Positions 25,789 to 35,065 are shown, counted from the stretch's first letter. The stretch: DNA of 61,590 nucleotides from Bacillus sp. 165 (GCF_017742235.1 NZ_JAGHKQ010000013.1:1-61590), one strand, 5' to 3'. Numbers and translations are program-made. Notes: a model not told the origin generated them from the sequence alone.

Positions 25789-26950
25789 ATGAAATACTTA
25801 AAATTGTAGGGTTGGCTGCAATTCTTCGATTAGAGCAATAACAAAAAGAAAATTAATTATAAACCAATTGGTATCATGATTGTTGTCCAACTTGTGTTAT
25901 CTTACTTATTATTGAATACCCAGTTTGGTTTAATATTAATTACAGCAATAGCAGATGTTTTTAGTAAATTACTAGAATATGCAAACGAAGGAGTAATATT
26001 TGTATTTGGAGGACTAACTAACGAAGGACAGTTTCCTTTCTTCCTGAATGTGCTGCTTCCTATCGTGTTTATATCCGTATTAATCGGGATTTTACAGCAT
26101 TTTAAAATTCTGCCGTTCATTATGAAAGGAATCGGCTTATTGTTAAGTAAAATTAACGGAATGGGTAAATTAGAGTCCTATAATGCAGCCGCTTCTGCAA
26201 TGGTTGGACAGTCTGAAGTATTTATCACGGTTAAGAAACAACTCGATAAATTGCCGGCTCATCGCCTGTATACACTATGTGCTTCAGCTATGTCTACTGT
26301 TTCTATGTCTATTGTCAGGGCATACATGACAATGATTGAGCCTAAATATGTAGTGACTGCCCTTGTCCTAAATTTATTTGGCGGATTTATTATCTCTTCT
26401 ATTATTAATCCTTATACTGTAACAGATGACGAAGATATTTTAGAAATTCAAGAAGATGAAAAGCAAGCCTTCTTTGAAATGCTTGGAGAATACATTCTGG
26501 ATGGATTCAAAGTTGCCGTTATCGTTGGTGCAATGTTAATCGGATTTGTTTCTTTAATAGCTGCTATAAACAATATTTTGGATTTAGCATTCGGAATTAC
26601 ATTCCAAGAAATTTTAGGATATATCTTTGCACCGCTTGCATTTATTATGGGAGTTCCGTTTGCTGAAATTATTCCAGCCGGCGGTATTATGGCTACTAAA
26701 CTCGTAACAAATGAATTTGTGGCCATGATGGACTTAGCAAAGCTTGCTCCTGATATGAGTGAGCGTACATTAGGAATTATTTCAGTATTTCTAGTATCAT
26801 TCGCAAACTTCTCTTCTATCGGAATTATTGCCGGAGCTGTAAAAGGACTAAGCGAAAAGCAAGAAAATACAGTAGCTCGCTTTGGATTAAAGCTGTTATA
26901 CGGTGCTACATTAGTAAGCTTATTGTCTCCTGTAATTGTAAGCTTCATTA
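25789..26950 (+). pseudogene. nupC: Broken NupC-type concentrative nucleoside transporter
   Basis: The protein from about 25876 to 26945 is plainly a CNT-family Na+/H+-nucleoside symporter (GILQHFKILPFIMKGIGLLL, SAMVGQSEVFITVKKQ, LYTLCASAMSTVSMSIV, FAEIIPAGGIMATKLV). Both ends are damaged. The normal start ATG-AAA-TAC at 25789 with GGAGG is present, but frameshifts and a small loss follow: KIVGLAAIL is read in a second frame, then NKKKINYKPIGIMIVV in a third. The C-terminus runs out of the family after SPVIVSFI (about 26949) into sequence antisense to a dehydrogenase gene. An ATG at 25876 leaves a long open frame, but without the first helix and the native end it is probably non-functional. 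Confidence 0.85.
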
Positions 26951-26951
26951 A

Positions 26952-27267
26952 AATCATGATCTGGATAATCTGTCAGCAGCATTGGTCCCGGTCCAAACAT
27001 AGAAGCGTTATTAATCAGAATATCTATTTGGCCGAATGCCCCCTCTGCAAGAGAAACAAAACGGTTTACATCTTTTACATCCGATACATCGGCACATACT
27101 GCAATTACTTCAGCTCCGATACTTTTTATTTCCTTCTCTACGTTTCGTAGCTGTTCTTCTCCCCTTGCACAAATAGCAAGCTTTGCACCTTTCTTAGCAA
27201 ACGATAACGTTAACGCTCTTCCCAATCCCTTCGATGCTCCTGTAATCATTACAACCTTTCCATTCAT
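26952..27267 (-). pseudogene. Truncated short-chain dehydrogenase
   Basis: About 105 residues of a classical SDR: the cofactor motif TGASKGLGRAL, the VCADVSDVKDV acidic region and the NNASMFGPGPMLLTDYP stretch. The catalytic Ser-Tyr-Lys part and everything after it are missing, where usual members have about 240 residues. The frame then runs antisense into nupC (ending at 26920). The start has a GCGAGAG site upstream. The break coincides with the nupC break, so one deletion removed the 3' ends of two convergent genes. Confidence 0.85.
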
Positions 27268-27400
27268 AAGAATCTCTCGCTTTCTGAAATGTTCTTACTA
27301 ATAGTATAGAAAGAGCACAGTTCTACGGCATCAGAAGATAGAATGAGGGGGATTACACAAATAGGATGATATAGATATACTACTTTTGTATGAGGAAATG

Positions 27401-27427
27401 AAAAAGCCCTCAGTATAACTGAAAGCT
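27401..27427 (-). terminator. Terminator after the TelA-partner gene
   Basis: On the minus strand GCTTTCAGT pairs with ACTGAGGGC, including G-U pairs, and is followed by five T residues. It lies 7 bases past the stop codon at 27434. Confidence 0.65.
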
Positions 27428-27433
27428 TTCCTT

Positions 27434-28267
27434 TTAATTTTTATAAAACTTTTCTTTCGTCGCACGTAATTTCACATTAAGCGCATTCTCTACTGAAGAA
27501 TACATACTATTTTTCGCTTGTTCGGCCTCTTGCTGAAATTCTTTTAAAAACACACCTAGCTCAGCTTCTTTTTCGTGACGCTGCGATGGCGGCAGCTGTG
27601 AGATTAACGATAGCATATCTGGTAAATCCTTAGTCAGAAACATTTCAAATTTATGTTTCTCTTCATACATTCGGCGCTCACGGTAATACGGAATACTATG
27701 CAGTGCCGATACTACGATGTTATCAATTGTCTCCCTTAACGCTGGATTAATGGATTTTGTATAGTTTTGGATATACGTTAACGCCGCAGCATAATCCTCA
27801 TAGAAGTATAGAGTATAAAAAGAAAAATCTAATTGCTTCGTCGGATGCTTGTACTCTTCTTCCATATAACTTTGGACACTTGCCGTCACTTTTTCTATGT
27901 CCTCATTCGTAATACTCTTTTTTTGCTTCAGAGCAACGTGCAATTTACGTTGTTCCTGCTTCGGCAGCAATAAAAATATACGCTCTCTTGTTCTTTCTTC
28001 ACTTAAACAAAATAACACTGGTAAAACATCTTGATGCTGCTTCCTTTCCTTTCGAAGCCATTCGTAAAACAAAGAATGATTTGTAAATTCCTTCAAAAAA
28101 GGAACTGAACTATGAGACAAACGCTCCAAGGAATCTATCGCTTTTCTATATGGTTTTTTCCAAGACAGGAAGAGCTTTCGCCCAAAGAAGAACATGGCAA
28201 CCATAACAGCAAGCCCTGAAAGCAAGAAAAAGCCAAGTACAACCAATATTAAAGACAAAAAATCCAT
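27434..28267 (-). CDS. Membrane-anchored protein of unknown function, TelA partner
   Basis: A 277-residue protein with one strongly hydrophobic N-terminal segment (about 5-28). A long, charged, mostly helical cytosolic part follows, with many Lys/Glu/Arg and heptad-like stretches near the end (EAELGVFLKEFQQEAEQAKN). I do not recognise the family. It starts 23 bases after the telA-like stop codon, so the two are co-transcribed, recalling the xpaC-yaaN and yceGH pairings of TelA proteins with a membrane or associated protein in Bacillus. A role as membrane anchor for the TelA protein is inferred from context only. Confidence 0.7.
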   Translation of the reverse strand: MDFLSLILVVLGFFLLSGLAVMVAMFFFGRKLFLSWKKPYRKAIDSLERLSHSSVPFLKEFTNHSLFYEWLRKERKQHQDVLPVLFCLSEERTRERIFLLLPKQEQRKLHVALKQKKSITNEDIEKVTASVQSYMEEEYKHPTKQLDFSFYTLYFYEDYAAALTYIQNYTKSINPALRETIDNIVVSALHSIPYYRERRMYEEKHKFEMFLTKDLPDMLSLISQLPPSQRHEKEAELGVFLKEFQQEAEQAKNSMYSSVENALNVKLRATKEKFYKN

Positions 28268-28290
28268 ATAGTCACCTCTGAAAACTTCGT

Positions 28291-29394
28291 TTACTTCACA
28301 TTATACTGAATTAGCTTTTTCTTCATTTCATCATTGAAGGTATCTAATTCTTTTACAAATGTTTTGCTTGATTGAATGATGCGCTCTGTTGACTCTTCAG
28401 ACGCTTGAATAGCTGCGAACACATTTTGAAACGATTCACGCAGCTTCTCCATCCCAATAGCTGGATTTTCCAATAAACGTGTCGTCTCTTCTGTGTTTTG
28501 CTTCAATGCTCGTGAATTACTGAGAATCATCGTTTCAATTGCTTCGTTTGTAGCATTAACCGCATCGATGCTCTTGCGTTGATTATTTAATGCCAGTTGA
28601 ATGGAGGCTGAAACAGTGACCACATTCTGGGTCATTGTAATTGCATTTCGAATCGCTTCTACCAGCTTTTCATTATTTTTCTTAATAATATCAACCGATG
28701 CGATGGACTGCAGTAAAATGCTTTTCGCTTGCTGCATATTGCGTGTACGTACTAAAATTTTTTCCAGTGCATCATTAATTAACGGTACATCCTTTTGACG
28801 CTCTGACTTTTGCCGTTCCACCTCTAACATGTCAGCTAGCCTTCTGCCCAAGTATACTTGTTTATCGAGTGCTTCAATTTTCTTTAAAGACTGCTCTTTT
28901 AGCACAGTTAAACCCACACTGTCCTCTTGCAGGTTATCTCTTCCTATAAGTAAAGATTTAATGATAGCTTCAATTTGTTTATCAATAGATTGATACTTAT
29001 GAAGATAGGTTTCCATAGGGTTTTTACGAAACATTTTATAAACAACCCGTTTGAAGCCAGATGCGTTAACAGTACTTGGATCCAATTGTCCTACAACTTT
29101 ACGGAGCTCAAGCAGCGTTTTCGGAACCTCATCGTGCTTACCGTTCATCATAGCTGCAACAGGATTCTTTAATGCATTAAGCGTTTCACCTGCTTCGCGC
29201 TGTTCTTTATCACCTAAGGCCGCGAGTTGATTCAATACATTAGAGAGATCTGCATTGTGCTCACTATTTAATTTTTGAACATATAAATCTGCTTCTTTGT
29301 TCATTTGTACTAATTCTTCATCTTTAATAATTGTATCTGCCATAGTTTCCACATGTTCCTCCAAAGATGGAGACAGAATATCTTTTTGCTGCAT
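28291..29394 (-). CDS. TelA-family (toxic anion/tellurite resistance, YaaN/YceH-like) protein
   Basis: A 367-residue, almost wholly helical protein of the TelA family. Typical segments are NALKNPVAAMMNGK, LIGRDNLQEDSVGLTVLKEQ, KSILLQSIASVDIIKKNNEKLVEAI and LALNNQRKSIDAVNATNEAIETMI. The family is linked to tellurite resistance and cell-envelope stress, but the mechanism is unknown. The start at 29394 follows AAGGAGGG by 5 bases; the longer frame to 29427 runs through that site. It is the first gene of a two-gene unit with the membrane-anchored protein downstream. Confidence 0.88.
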   Translation of the reverse strand: MQQKDILSPSLEEHVETMADTIIKDEELVQMNKEADLYVQKLNSEHNADLSNVLNQLAALGDKEQREAGETLNALKNPVAAMMNGKHDEVPKTLLELRKVVGQLDPSTVNASGFKRVVYKMFRKNPMETYLHKYQSIDKQIEAIIKSLLIGRDNLQEDSVGLTVLKEQSLKKIEALDKQVYLGRRLADMLEVERQKSERQKDVPLINDALEKILVRTRNMQQAKSILLQSIASVDIIKKNNEKLVEAIRNAITMTQNVVTVSASIQLALNNQRKSIDAVNATNEAIETMILSNSRALKQNTEETTRLLENPAIGMEKLRESFQNVFAAIQASEESTERIIQSSKTFVKELDTFNDEMKKKLIQYNVK

Positions 29395-29635
29395 ATAATC
29401 CCTCCTTAATACGATAGGGGCAATCAATCTTTCTACTACATTTTCTCATAATATTGGATAGAATAAACGAGATAAGTATGATATTTTTCTAAAAATACAC
29501 ATTAAAATCAAATTTTCTTATTATGATTTTCTGCTACAGCAGTAAGATATCCTATCTCTTGCTTAAAATCTAAAAATATATGGATTAACCGCAACTATTG
29601 AATTCATCCTCTTTATTCTCCTCATTTGAATGCTG

Positions 29636-30130
29636 CTACTTTTGCGAACATGCACGCCCTACTGCCCGTATAATCCCGCCATAACCTGTACAACGGCATA
29701 GATTCCCTGAAAGTGCCTCCTGAATTTGCTCGTCACTTGGATTCGGAATTCTATCAATAAGTGCTTTTACAGCTACAATCATACCAGGGGTACAATAGCC
29801 GCATTGAAAGCCGCCTTCTTCTAAAAATGCAGTTTGAGCAGGAGCAAGACTTTCCTTTCCTATTCCTTCAATAGTAAGAATGGAAGCATTTTGTGCTTGA
29901 TACGCCATGACCAAACAAGAATTAACCAATTTCCCATCCATTATAACTGAACACGCTCCACAGCGGCCAATACCGCAGGAAATTTTTGTCCCTGTTAACT
30001 TCAAATGTTCACGCAAAATATTGACAAGCCGAGCCCCTGGCTGCACTTGCACCTGTACATTCTCATCGTTAACATTTAGACAAAGCTGCATATTCTTACA
30101 TGCGGCATGCTCTTCTTTCTTCATAGCCAT
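29636..30130 (-). CDS. pucE: Xanthine dehydrogenase iron-sulfur subunit
   Basis: A 164-residue protein with two [2Fe-2S] clusters. The plant-type N-terminal cluster is CGIGRCGACSV followed by a later Cys (NSCLV). The C-terminal helical cluster is GFQCGYCTPGM and GNLCRCTGYGGI. It passes electrons from the molybdenum subunit to the FAD subunit when hypoxanthine and xanthine are oxidised to urate. It overlaps the pucD stop by 10 bases (translational coupling). Either ATG at 30130 or 30124 could start it; GGAG lies about 9 bases before the first. It is the last gene of the puc operon, and no clear terminator is visible downstream. Confidence 0.93.
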   Translation of the reverse strand: MAMKKEEHAACKNMQLCLNVNDENVQVQVQPGARLVNILREHLKLTGTKISCGIGRCGACSVIMDGKLVNSCLVMAYQAQNASILTIEGIGKESLAPAQTAFLEEGGFQCGYCTPGMIVAVKALIDRIPNPSDEQIQEALSGNLCRCTGYGGIIRAVGRACSQK

Positions 30131-32391
30131 TCCTTCATCTCCTTTAACGTGACAGCTTGTAATATTTCCTCAGGCGATATCGGTAATGTGCGAATCCAAT
30201 GACCGGTTGCTTCATGAATAGCTGCAGCTATTGCCGGAGCAACAGCAATTGTTCCTATCTCTCCTACTCCTCTTGGACCATGGGAATCTCCCTCACATAG
30301 CTCTTCGATTGCCTGCACTTCTATCGGAAAATAGGCATCACAAATCGTCGGTATAAGATAAGAATCTAAATTGGCAGTAACGTACTCCCCTTTATCCATT
30401 AATGCGTTCTCGAGTAATGTATAACCTAGAGCCATAACACTTCCGCCTTCTATTTGTCCAAGGTACCCCATTGGACTGATGATAGGTCCTGCTGCTACAG
30501 TTTGTTTTAATTGTGAAATTCGTATCTTTCCTGTTAAGCAATCTATTTCCACTTGCACAGATACAGCACCAAATGTATATAGATAATGTCCGCGCGCATC
30601 ATCAGGTGTAGTCGGAAAATGAAAATCTGTATGAACAGTGTTAGAACTTTCATTTGATATGTGTTGTGCCAGTTCAGCATAAGTAATGCATAAAAGACTG
30701 GATGATTTGTCCCAAATGCCTCCAGTGCCAAACTGTAATTGATCAGCAGCAATTCCTGTAACCTTGACTGCTTTTTCCATAATTTTTTGTTGAAACGGGC
30801 TCTTCATTTTTTTGATGGCTTTCCATACCATAGTCGTTGCTCTAGAAGCTGTGGATGAACCCGCTGGAGGAACAAGTGCAGTATCCCCAATAAGGATTCT
30901 AATGTCTTCTGGACTACATTTAAACTCCTCAAGCAATATATTTTCAATAACGGATACTACCCCTTGCCCAATTTCCTCAAATCCAAATGCTGCTTCAATT
31001 TTCCCGTCATTGCTTAACGAAAGGCGACCGCCTCCCGGATCCAATATTCCAAATCCGAGGCCTACCCCGAGCATTGAAATAGCGGTCCCTGAACCGGTCA
31101 CTTTCCATTTTGTGAGAGATTCTTTCCTAGTCTTTGTTGTACGCGGAGTACAACTGATGGCTTCGAGGATCTCTAATGCACCATTAGTAGGAGCAATTCT
31201 TTGCCCTAATGGCCCTAGACTATCTGCTTTTCTTATATTCCTCCGGCGTAAATCCAAAGCATCTATGTGCAGTCTCTCTGCTAATCTCTCAATTTGTCCT
31301 TCCAGAGCAAATACCATTTGATTTGCTCCAAATCCTCGAAACTCTCCTGCAACTCCGTTATTTGTATAAACGGATAAGCCTTCGATATCAACATTAGGAA
31401 TAAGATAGGGACCGCTTGCTTGTTCTACAGTACAATCCAAGACGGCAGGACCTAATGTCGCATATGCACCTGTATCTGCAACAATTCGGACTTGATGTGC
31501 AAGGATATTTCCGCATTCGTCAACCCCTGTCTTCATCGTGACCTTCATAGGATGCCGCTTGATTCCGGTCCGAACCGATTCTCGTCTGCTTTGATGAATT
31601 TTTACAGGGCGCCCTGTCGCTAGAGCTAATAAAGCTCCATAAGGCTGAACGTTCAATTCATCCTTACCGCCAAAAGATCCTCCCATCGGACTGGATACAA
31701 CTCGAATATGTTCTTCAGGCATAGCAAGAATACGTGATAATTGAAACCGGTCCTTATACCCATGCTGTGTACCCATATAAACGGTGATATGCCCATTTTC
31801 TTCCGGTAAGACGATGCCACCTTCTGTTTCCATATAAGTATGCATTTGCCGAGGGAGTTCATAGGTTTCTTCTATAATAATAGAGCATTTTTTAAAGCCT
31901 TCCTCTATGTCCCCCTTTTTATATTCAGATTGATGAAGAATATTTCCGTCCAGATGAAGCTTCTCTGCATTAGGAGAAAGTGCTTTCTGCGGACAATCTA
32001 TCACTTCTAAAGGCTTATATACTACTTCTATTAAGCTCAAAGCTTGCTCAGCAATCTCCTCTGTATCTGCTGCAACTGCTGCCACAGCATCGCCAATAAA
32101 CCTTACTTTATCTACACAAAATACCGGTTGATTCGGTATAATAATGCCAAATCCATTGAGACCTGGTATATCTTTATAGGTAATCACGGCTCGTACTCCA
32201 GGAAGCTTCTTAGCATGATCTGTACAAATGGAAACTATATTGGCATGAGGATACTGGCTTCTTAGTACTTTGCCATAAAGCATATTAGGAAACGAAAGAT
32301 CCGTCAGATATTGTAAGCCTCCAGTCACTTTAGAGACTCCATCTGGTCTGATTCTATCTTTTTTTCCTAAAAATTCAGGTTGTAAGGACAT
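30121..32391 (-). CDS. pucD: Xanthine dehydrogenase molybdenum-binding subunit
   Basis: A 756-residue large subunit holding the molybdopterin cytosine dinucleotide cofactor and the purine site. It has the aldehyde/xanthine dehydrogenase fold: N-terminal a/b hammerhead (YLTDLSFPNMLYGKVLRS), the Mo-binding loops MGGSFGGKDE and GEFRGFGANQM, and the catalytic glutamate near the end in HGPRGVGEIGTIAVAP. The start at 32391 has GGAGG 7 bases upstream, so the frame beginning at 32409 is too long. It lies 14 bases after pucC and overlaps pucE, consistent with one transcript. Other xanthine dehydrogenase-family substrates are possible, but the operon order matches B. subtilis pucABCDE. Confidence 0.93.
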   Translation of the reverse strand: MSLQPEFLGKKDRIRPDGVSKVTGGLQYLTDLSFPNMLYGKVLRSQYPHANIVSICTDHAKKLPGVRAVITYKDIPGLNGFGIIIPNQPVFCVDKVRFIGDAVAAVAADTEEIAEQALSLIEVVYKPLEVIDCPQKALSPNAEKLHLDGNILHQSEYKKGDIEEGFKKCSIIIEETYELPRQMHTYMETEGGIVLPEENGHITVYMGTQHGYKDRFQLSRILAMPEEHIRVVSSPMGGSFGGKDELNVQPYGALLALATGRPVKIHQSRRESVRTGIKRHPMKVTMKTGVDECGNILAHQVRIVADTGAYATLGPAVLDCTVEQASGPYLIPNVDIEGLSVYTNNGVAGEFRGFGANQMVFALEGQIERLAERLHIDALDLRRRNIRKADSLGPLGQRIAPTNGALEILEAISCTPRTTKTRKESLTKWKVTGSGTAISMLGVGLGFGILDPGGGRLSLSNDGKIEAAFGFEEIGQGVVSVIENILLEEFKCSPEDIRILIGDTALVPPAGSSTASRATTMVWKAIKKMKSPFQQKIMEKAVKVTGIAADQLQFGTGGIWDKSSSLLCITYAELAQHISNESSNTVHTDFHFPTTPDDARGHYLYTFGAVSVQVEIDCLTGKIRISQLKQTVAAGPIISPMGYLGQIEGGSVMALGYTLLENALMDKGEYVTANLDSYLIPTICDAYFPIEVQAIEELCEGDSHGPRGVGEIGTIAVAPAIAAAIHEATGHWIRTLPISPEEILQAVTLKEMKEWL

Positions 32392-32405
32392 GCATATTCC
32401 TCCAT

Positions 32406-33233
32406 TCATGTCATTAATGCAGAAGCAAGTATATTAGCTGCTACAAGTCTTCGATAATCTGCCGAAGCAAATTCATCTGAAACAGGTGTAAATTCCTTTA
32501 GTATATTTGAGTAGAACTTCTTCCAAATTTCTGTATTAGGAATCGTTCCTTGTAATAGCAGCTCACATTCAACCAATCGTCTTGGAAGACTTTCTCCTCC
32601 TCCCGCAGCAAGACGAATATGCTGGATTTTCCCTTCTTCATCCTTATTACAGCATACTGCCACTGTAACAAGAGAAGGACAAAAAGCATCTCGGCGTCCA
32701 ACTTTTCTGTATACATTTATCGATTGTGAAGTCTGTGTTTGCGCAGGAAGATAAATAGATGTAAGGAGCATAGAATCTATAGCTTTTGTATTTCGCTTAC
32801 TGAACCACTCTCCTAGTTCTTCCATTCTGTAGCCTATTCCATCAAAATAACGTACCTTTGCTTCCATTGCTAGAAGAGCAGGAATAGTGTCTCCATATCC
32901 ATTTACTATATTTCCTCCAATGGTTGCTCGGCTCCTTACAGCTGGTGCTGCAATATGCCGGGCCGCTTCTGCTAATAGAGTGGGACTTAATACGGAGTCA
33001 TTTCTACAAATCTCTAATGTCGTTAAAGCCCCTATATACGTGCCATAAAGCATTTGTTCTATTCCTCGCATCGAATCGATTTTCTCCAAGCTGATTAAGT
33101 ATAAGGGACCCGCATTAGTTTTTTCCCACTGCGTTTGCAACAGCGTTCCTCCTGCCACAAAACAAGCATCAGGCCCAAGCTGTCGTTGTAAGCTCCATGC
33201 TTCTTCTACACTGTTAGGAATCCAAACCTGCAT
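32406..33233 (-). CDS. pucC: Xanthine dehydrogenase FAD-binding subunit
   Basis: A 275-residue CoxM-type flavoprotein. FAD-binding motifs are FVAGGTLLQTQW near residues 30-41 and the TIGGNIVNGYGDTIPALLAM loop near 100-119. A C-terminal domain begins around VAVCCNKDEEGKIQ. It transfers electrons from the iron-sulfur subunit to NAD or another acceptor. The start at 33233 uses GGAGAAG; the ATG at 33257 overlaps pucB and is read before that site. It is tightly packed between pucB and pucD. Confidence 0.9.
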   Translation of the reverse strand: MQVWIPNSVEEAWSLQRQLGPDACFVAGGTLLQTQWEKTNAGPLYLISLEKIDSMRGIEQMLYGTYIGALTTLEICRNDSVLSPTLLAEAARHIAAPAVRSRATIGGNIVNGYGDTIPALLAMEAKVRYFDGIGYRMEELGEWFSKRNTKAIDSMLLTSIYLPAQTQTSQSINVYRKVGRRDAFCPSLVTVAVCCNKDEEGKIQHIRLAAGGGESLPRRLVECELLLQGTIPNTEIWKKFYSNILKEFTPVSDEFASADYRRLVAANILASALMT

Positions 33234-33253
33234 ACACTCTTCTCCGACAAACC

Positions 33254-33895
33254 TCAACTGATGTTCCCTCCCTCTATCCGTTCATAATCTTCTTTTGTAT
33301 CAATATCTAAAAATATTTTTTCATCATTAAATTCCAGCATGGCAGCAACTACGGAGTGATCCTGATGCCAGAGCTGCCTTGCTCCTGCATCGCCCTGCAG
33401 CTGCATAAGCACTGGAAATATCTCTCGTGAAAATATAATTGGAGGTCTAAAAACACCTTGGTAACTGGCTGCTGCAGCTTGCAGTTCAGGCTTCTTCTTT
33501 TTTTCTTGGTGATAGTAGCAAATAAGAGTATTTATAGACTCTACGGAAATAAACGGCTGATCAGCAAGTAAGATCATAACCGCATCCGCTTTTATTTTTT
33601 CTGCATATCGCAGCCCGCATTTTAATGAATAGGATTGTCCCTTATTGGATTCAGAACAGGCAATATGAGTCCAGCGTTCTCTCCAAGGATTAGCAAACGC
33701 ACGAGGAGACACCCACTCCAACCCATCTGATTCTTTCGTTACAAGGATGATGTGATCCAGCTGGGATTTTAGAGCTGCTTCTAACGCGAAACAGCCGAGT
33801 GGTTTATGGTGTAAAGGAAGAGACAGCTTATCTGTTCCCATTCGTCGGCTGCTGCCTGCCGCAAGATAAATTCCTGTAACTCCTGGTATTTTCAT
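33254..33895 (-). CDS. pucB: Molybdenum cofactor cytidylyltransferase-like protein
   Basis: A 213-residue MobA/MocA-like nucleotidyltransferase. The signature is YLAAGSSRRMGTDKLSLPL at the N-terminus, followed by LADQPFISVESIN (metal-binding aspartate) and a C-terminal DIDTKEDYERI. In xanthine dehydrogenase systems this type of enzyme converts molybdopterin to the cytosine dinucleotide form needed by the large subunit. It overlaps pucA by 4 bases (ATGA-type coupling). Confidence 0.9.
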   Translation of the reverse strand: MKIPGVTGIYLAAGSSRRMGTDKLSLPLHHKPLGCFALEAALKSQLDHIILVTKESDGLEWVSPRAFANPWRERWTHIACSESNKGQSYSLKCGLRYAEKIKADAVMILLADQPFISVESINTLICYYHQEKKKKPELQAAAASYQGVFRPPIIFSREIFPVLMQLQGDAGARQLWHQDHSVVAAMLEFNDEKIFLDIDTKEDYERIEGGNIS

Positions 33896-34926
33896 TTGGA
33901 AAACCTCACTTCTATACTAGGCTTTCTTAGTATTTGAATGAGCTGGGCAAGAATGCTAACTGCAATTTCCTCCGGTCCTTCAGCCCCGATAGGCAATCCT
34001 ACGGGAGTTTTGATAAAACTGGGTACCTCTTTCCCTTTAAATAAACGGTTCATTCGTAATTTTGAACCTAATATACCTAAATACCGTAATTGTTTATTCA
34101 ATAGTAATTCCAATAATTCTTGATCTCGTTGGAAATGATGAGTGAGGATAACAACAAAGTCACGAGGAGTTAATTTTACAGACGTTATAGCGTCTTTGGG
34201 AAAGCCTACTATACATTGATCGGCTTCTGGGAATTTATTTTTATTACAAAGTGCTTCTCTCCAATCAGAAACCGTTACATAAAACCCTGTTTTTGATGCC
34301 AATGAAGCTAATGGCATTGCATCATATCCTGCTCCAAAAATAATTAAGCGAGGTTTAGGTAAAAATGTATGCAGATATACGTATGCAGATAGTTCCGCTA
34401 TAAATACTAGACCGCTTCTCTTCTCTTGTCTGAATGTATGCTGCATTTCATTATCTAAAATACCCGTCCACTCACCAAAGACTGCTCCATCCTCTGTTAA
34501 AAACAGATAATCAGAAACCGACCATGTGTTTGTGAGTTTTTTTACTACCATCACTTCTTTTCCATCTTCCAGACAAGTCTTTACTTTATTTAGATGCTGA
34601 AGCATATTACCATCAATGGGTTCAAGCAGCACATGTACTACACCGTTGCAGCCCGCACCTTGCCCCCATGATAAATCGTCTTCATCTCTCATGTCGTATA
34701 TCAAAGTACGGGACAGTCCTTTATCTAAAACTTCCTTAACTTGAAGAGCAAGATCTGTCTCCAAGCATCCCCCGCTCAGTATCCCTACCTGTGTTCCATC
34801 TTCCTTTATTAACATAGAAGTACCTTCTTTTCGATAGGCTGAGCCTTCTATGTGAATAATGGTGGCAAATACTTCTCTGCGGGATGAACAATCAATAGAA
34901 TGTAAGATTTTATGAATATTATCCAT
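33892..34926 (-). CDS. pucA: XdhC/CoxI-family molybdenum-enzyme maturation factor
   Basis: A 344-residue protein of the XdhC family, which binds molybdenum cofactor, promotes its sulfuration and inserts it into xanthine dehydrogenase. The N-terminal XdhC/CoxI domain has VGILSGGCLETDLA and the GQGAGCNGVVHVLLEP motif. The C-terminal Rossmann-like domain has LIIFGAGYDAMPLASLA, VILTHHFQRDQELL, YLGILGSKLR and the end TPVGLPIGAEGPEEIAVSILAQ. It is the first gene of the puc operon, with GAGGAGG upstream. The regulator pucR is not in the window, and I could not find a convincing PucR box in the 280-base upstream gap. Confidence 0.9.
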   Translation of the reverse strand: MDNIHKILHSIDCSSRREVFATIIHIEGSAYRKEGTSMLIKEDGTQVGILSGGCLETDLALQVKEVLDKGLSRTLIYDMRDEDDLSWGQGAGCNGVVHVLLEPIDGNMLQHLNKVKTCLEDGKEVMVVKKLTNTWSVSDYLFLTEDGAVFGEWTGILDNEMQHTFRQEKRSGLVFIAELSAYVYLHTFLPKPRLIIFGAGYDAMPLASLASKTGFYVTVSDWREALCNKNKFPEADQCIVGFPKDAITSVKLTPRDFVVILTHHFQRDQELLELLLNKQLRYLGILGSKLRMNRLFKGKEVPSFIKTPVGLPIGAEGPEEIAVSILAQLIQILRKPSIEVRFSK

Positions 34927-35018
34927 CGCCTTACCTCCTCAATATCAGGCAGCCAAGATAGTACAATATATGTAGACAAGCTGATATTCATACAATGTAT
35001 TTGTAAATGCAAATAAAA

Positions 35019-35065
35019 AACAGGCAATGTACAATAAACCTTTAGAAGATTTTGTACTGCCTGTT
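35019..35065 (-). terminator. Hairpin between ltaE and pucA
   Basis: Interrupted inverted repeat: 35019-35026 pairs with 35058-35065 and 35029-35034 with 35052-35057. On the minus strand six T residues follow. It lies downstream of the main ltaE terminator and upstream of pucA, so it may be a back-up terminator or end a short leader RNA. Confidence 0.5.

Noticed and set aside
25635..25841. 68-residue plus-strand frame before nupC
   Set aside because: Its last 16 residues are the frameshifted nupC N-terminus and the rest is intergenic, so it is part of the pseudogene story.
26448..26957. 169-residue minus-strand frame antisense to nupC
   Set aside because: It is the mirror of the conserved transporter sequence on the other strand.
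34927..35000. PucR or TnrA box upstream of pucA
   Set aside because: A CTTGG-containing stretch is there, but spacing and flanks do not fit the PucR consensus, and no TGTNA-N7-TNACA is found.
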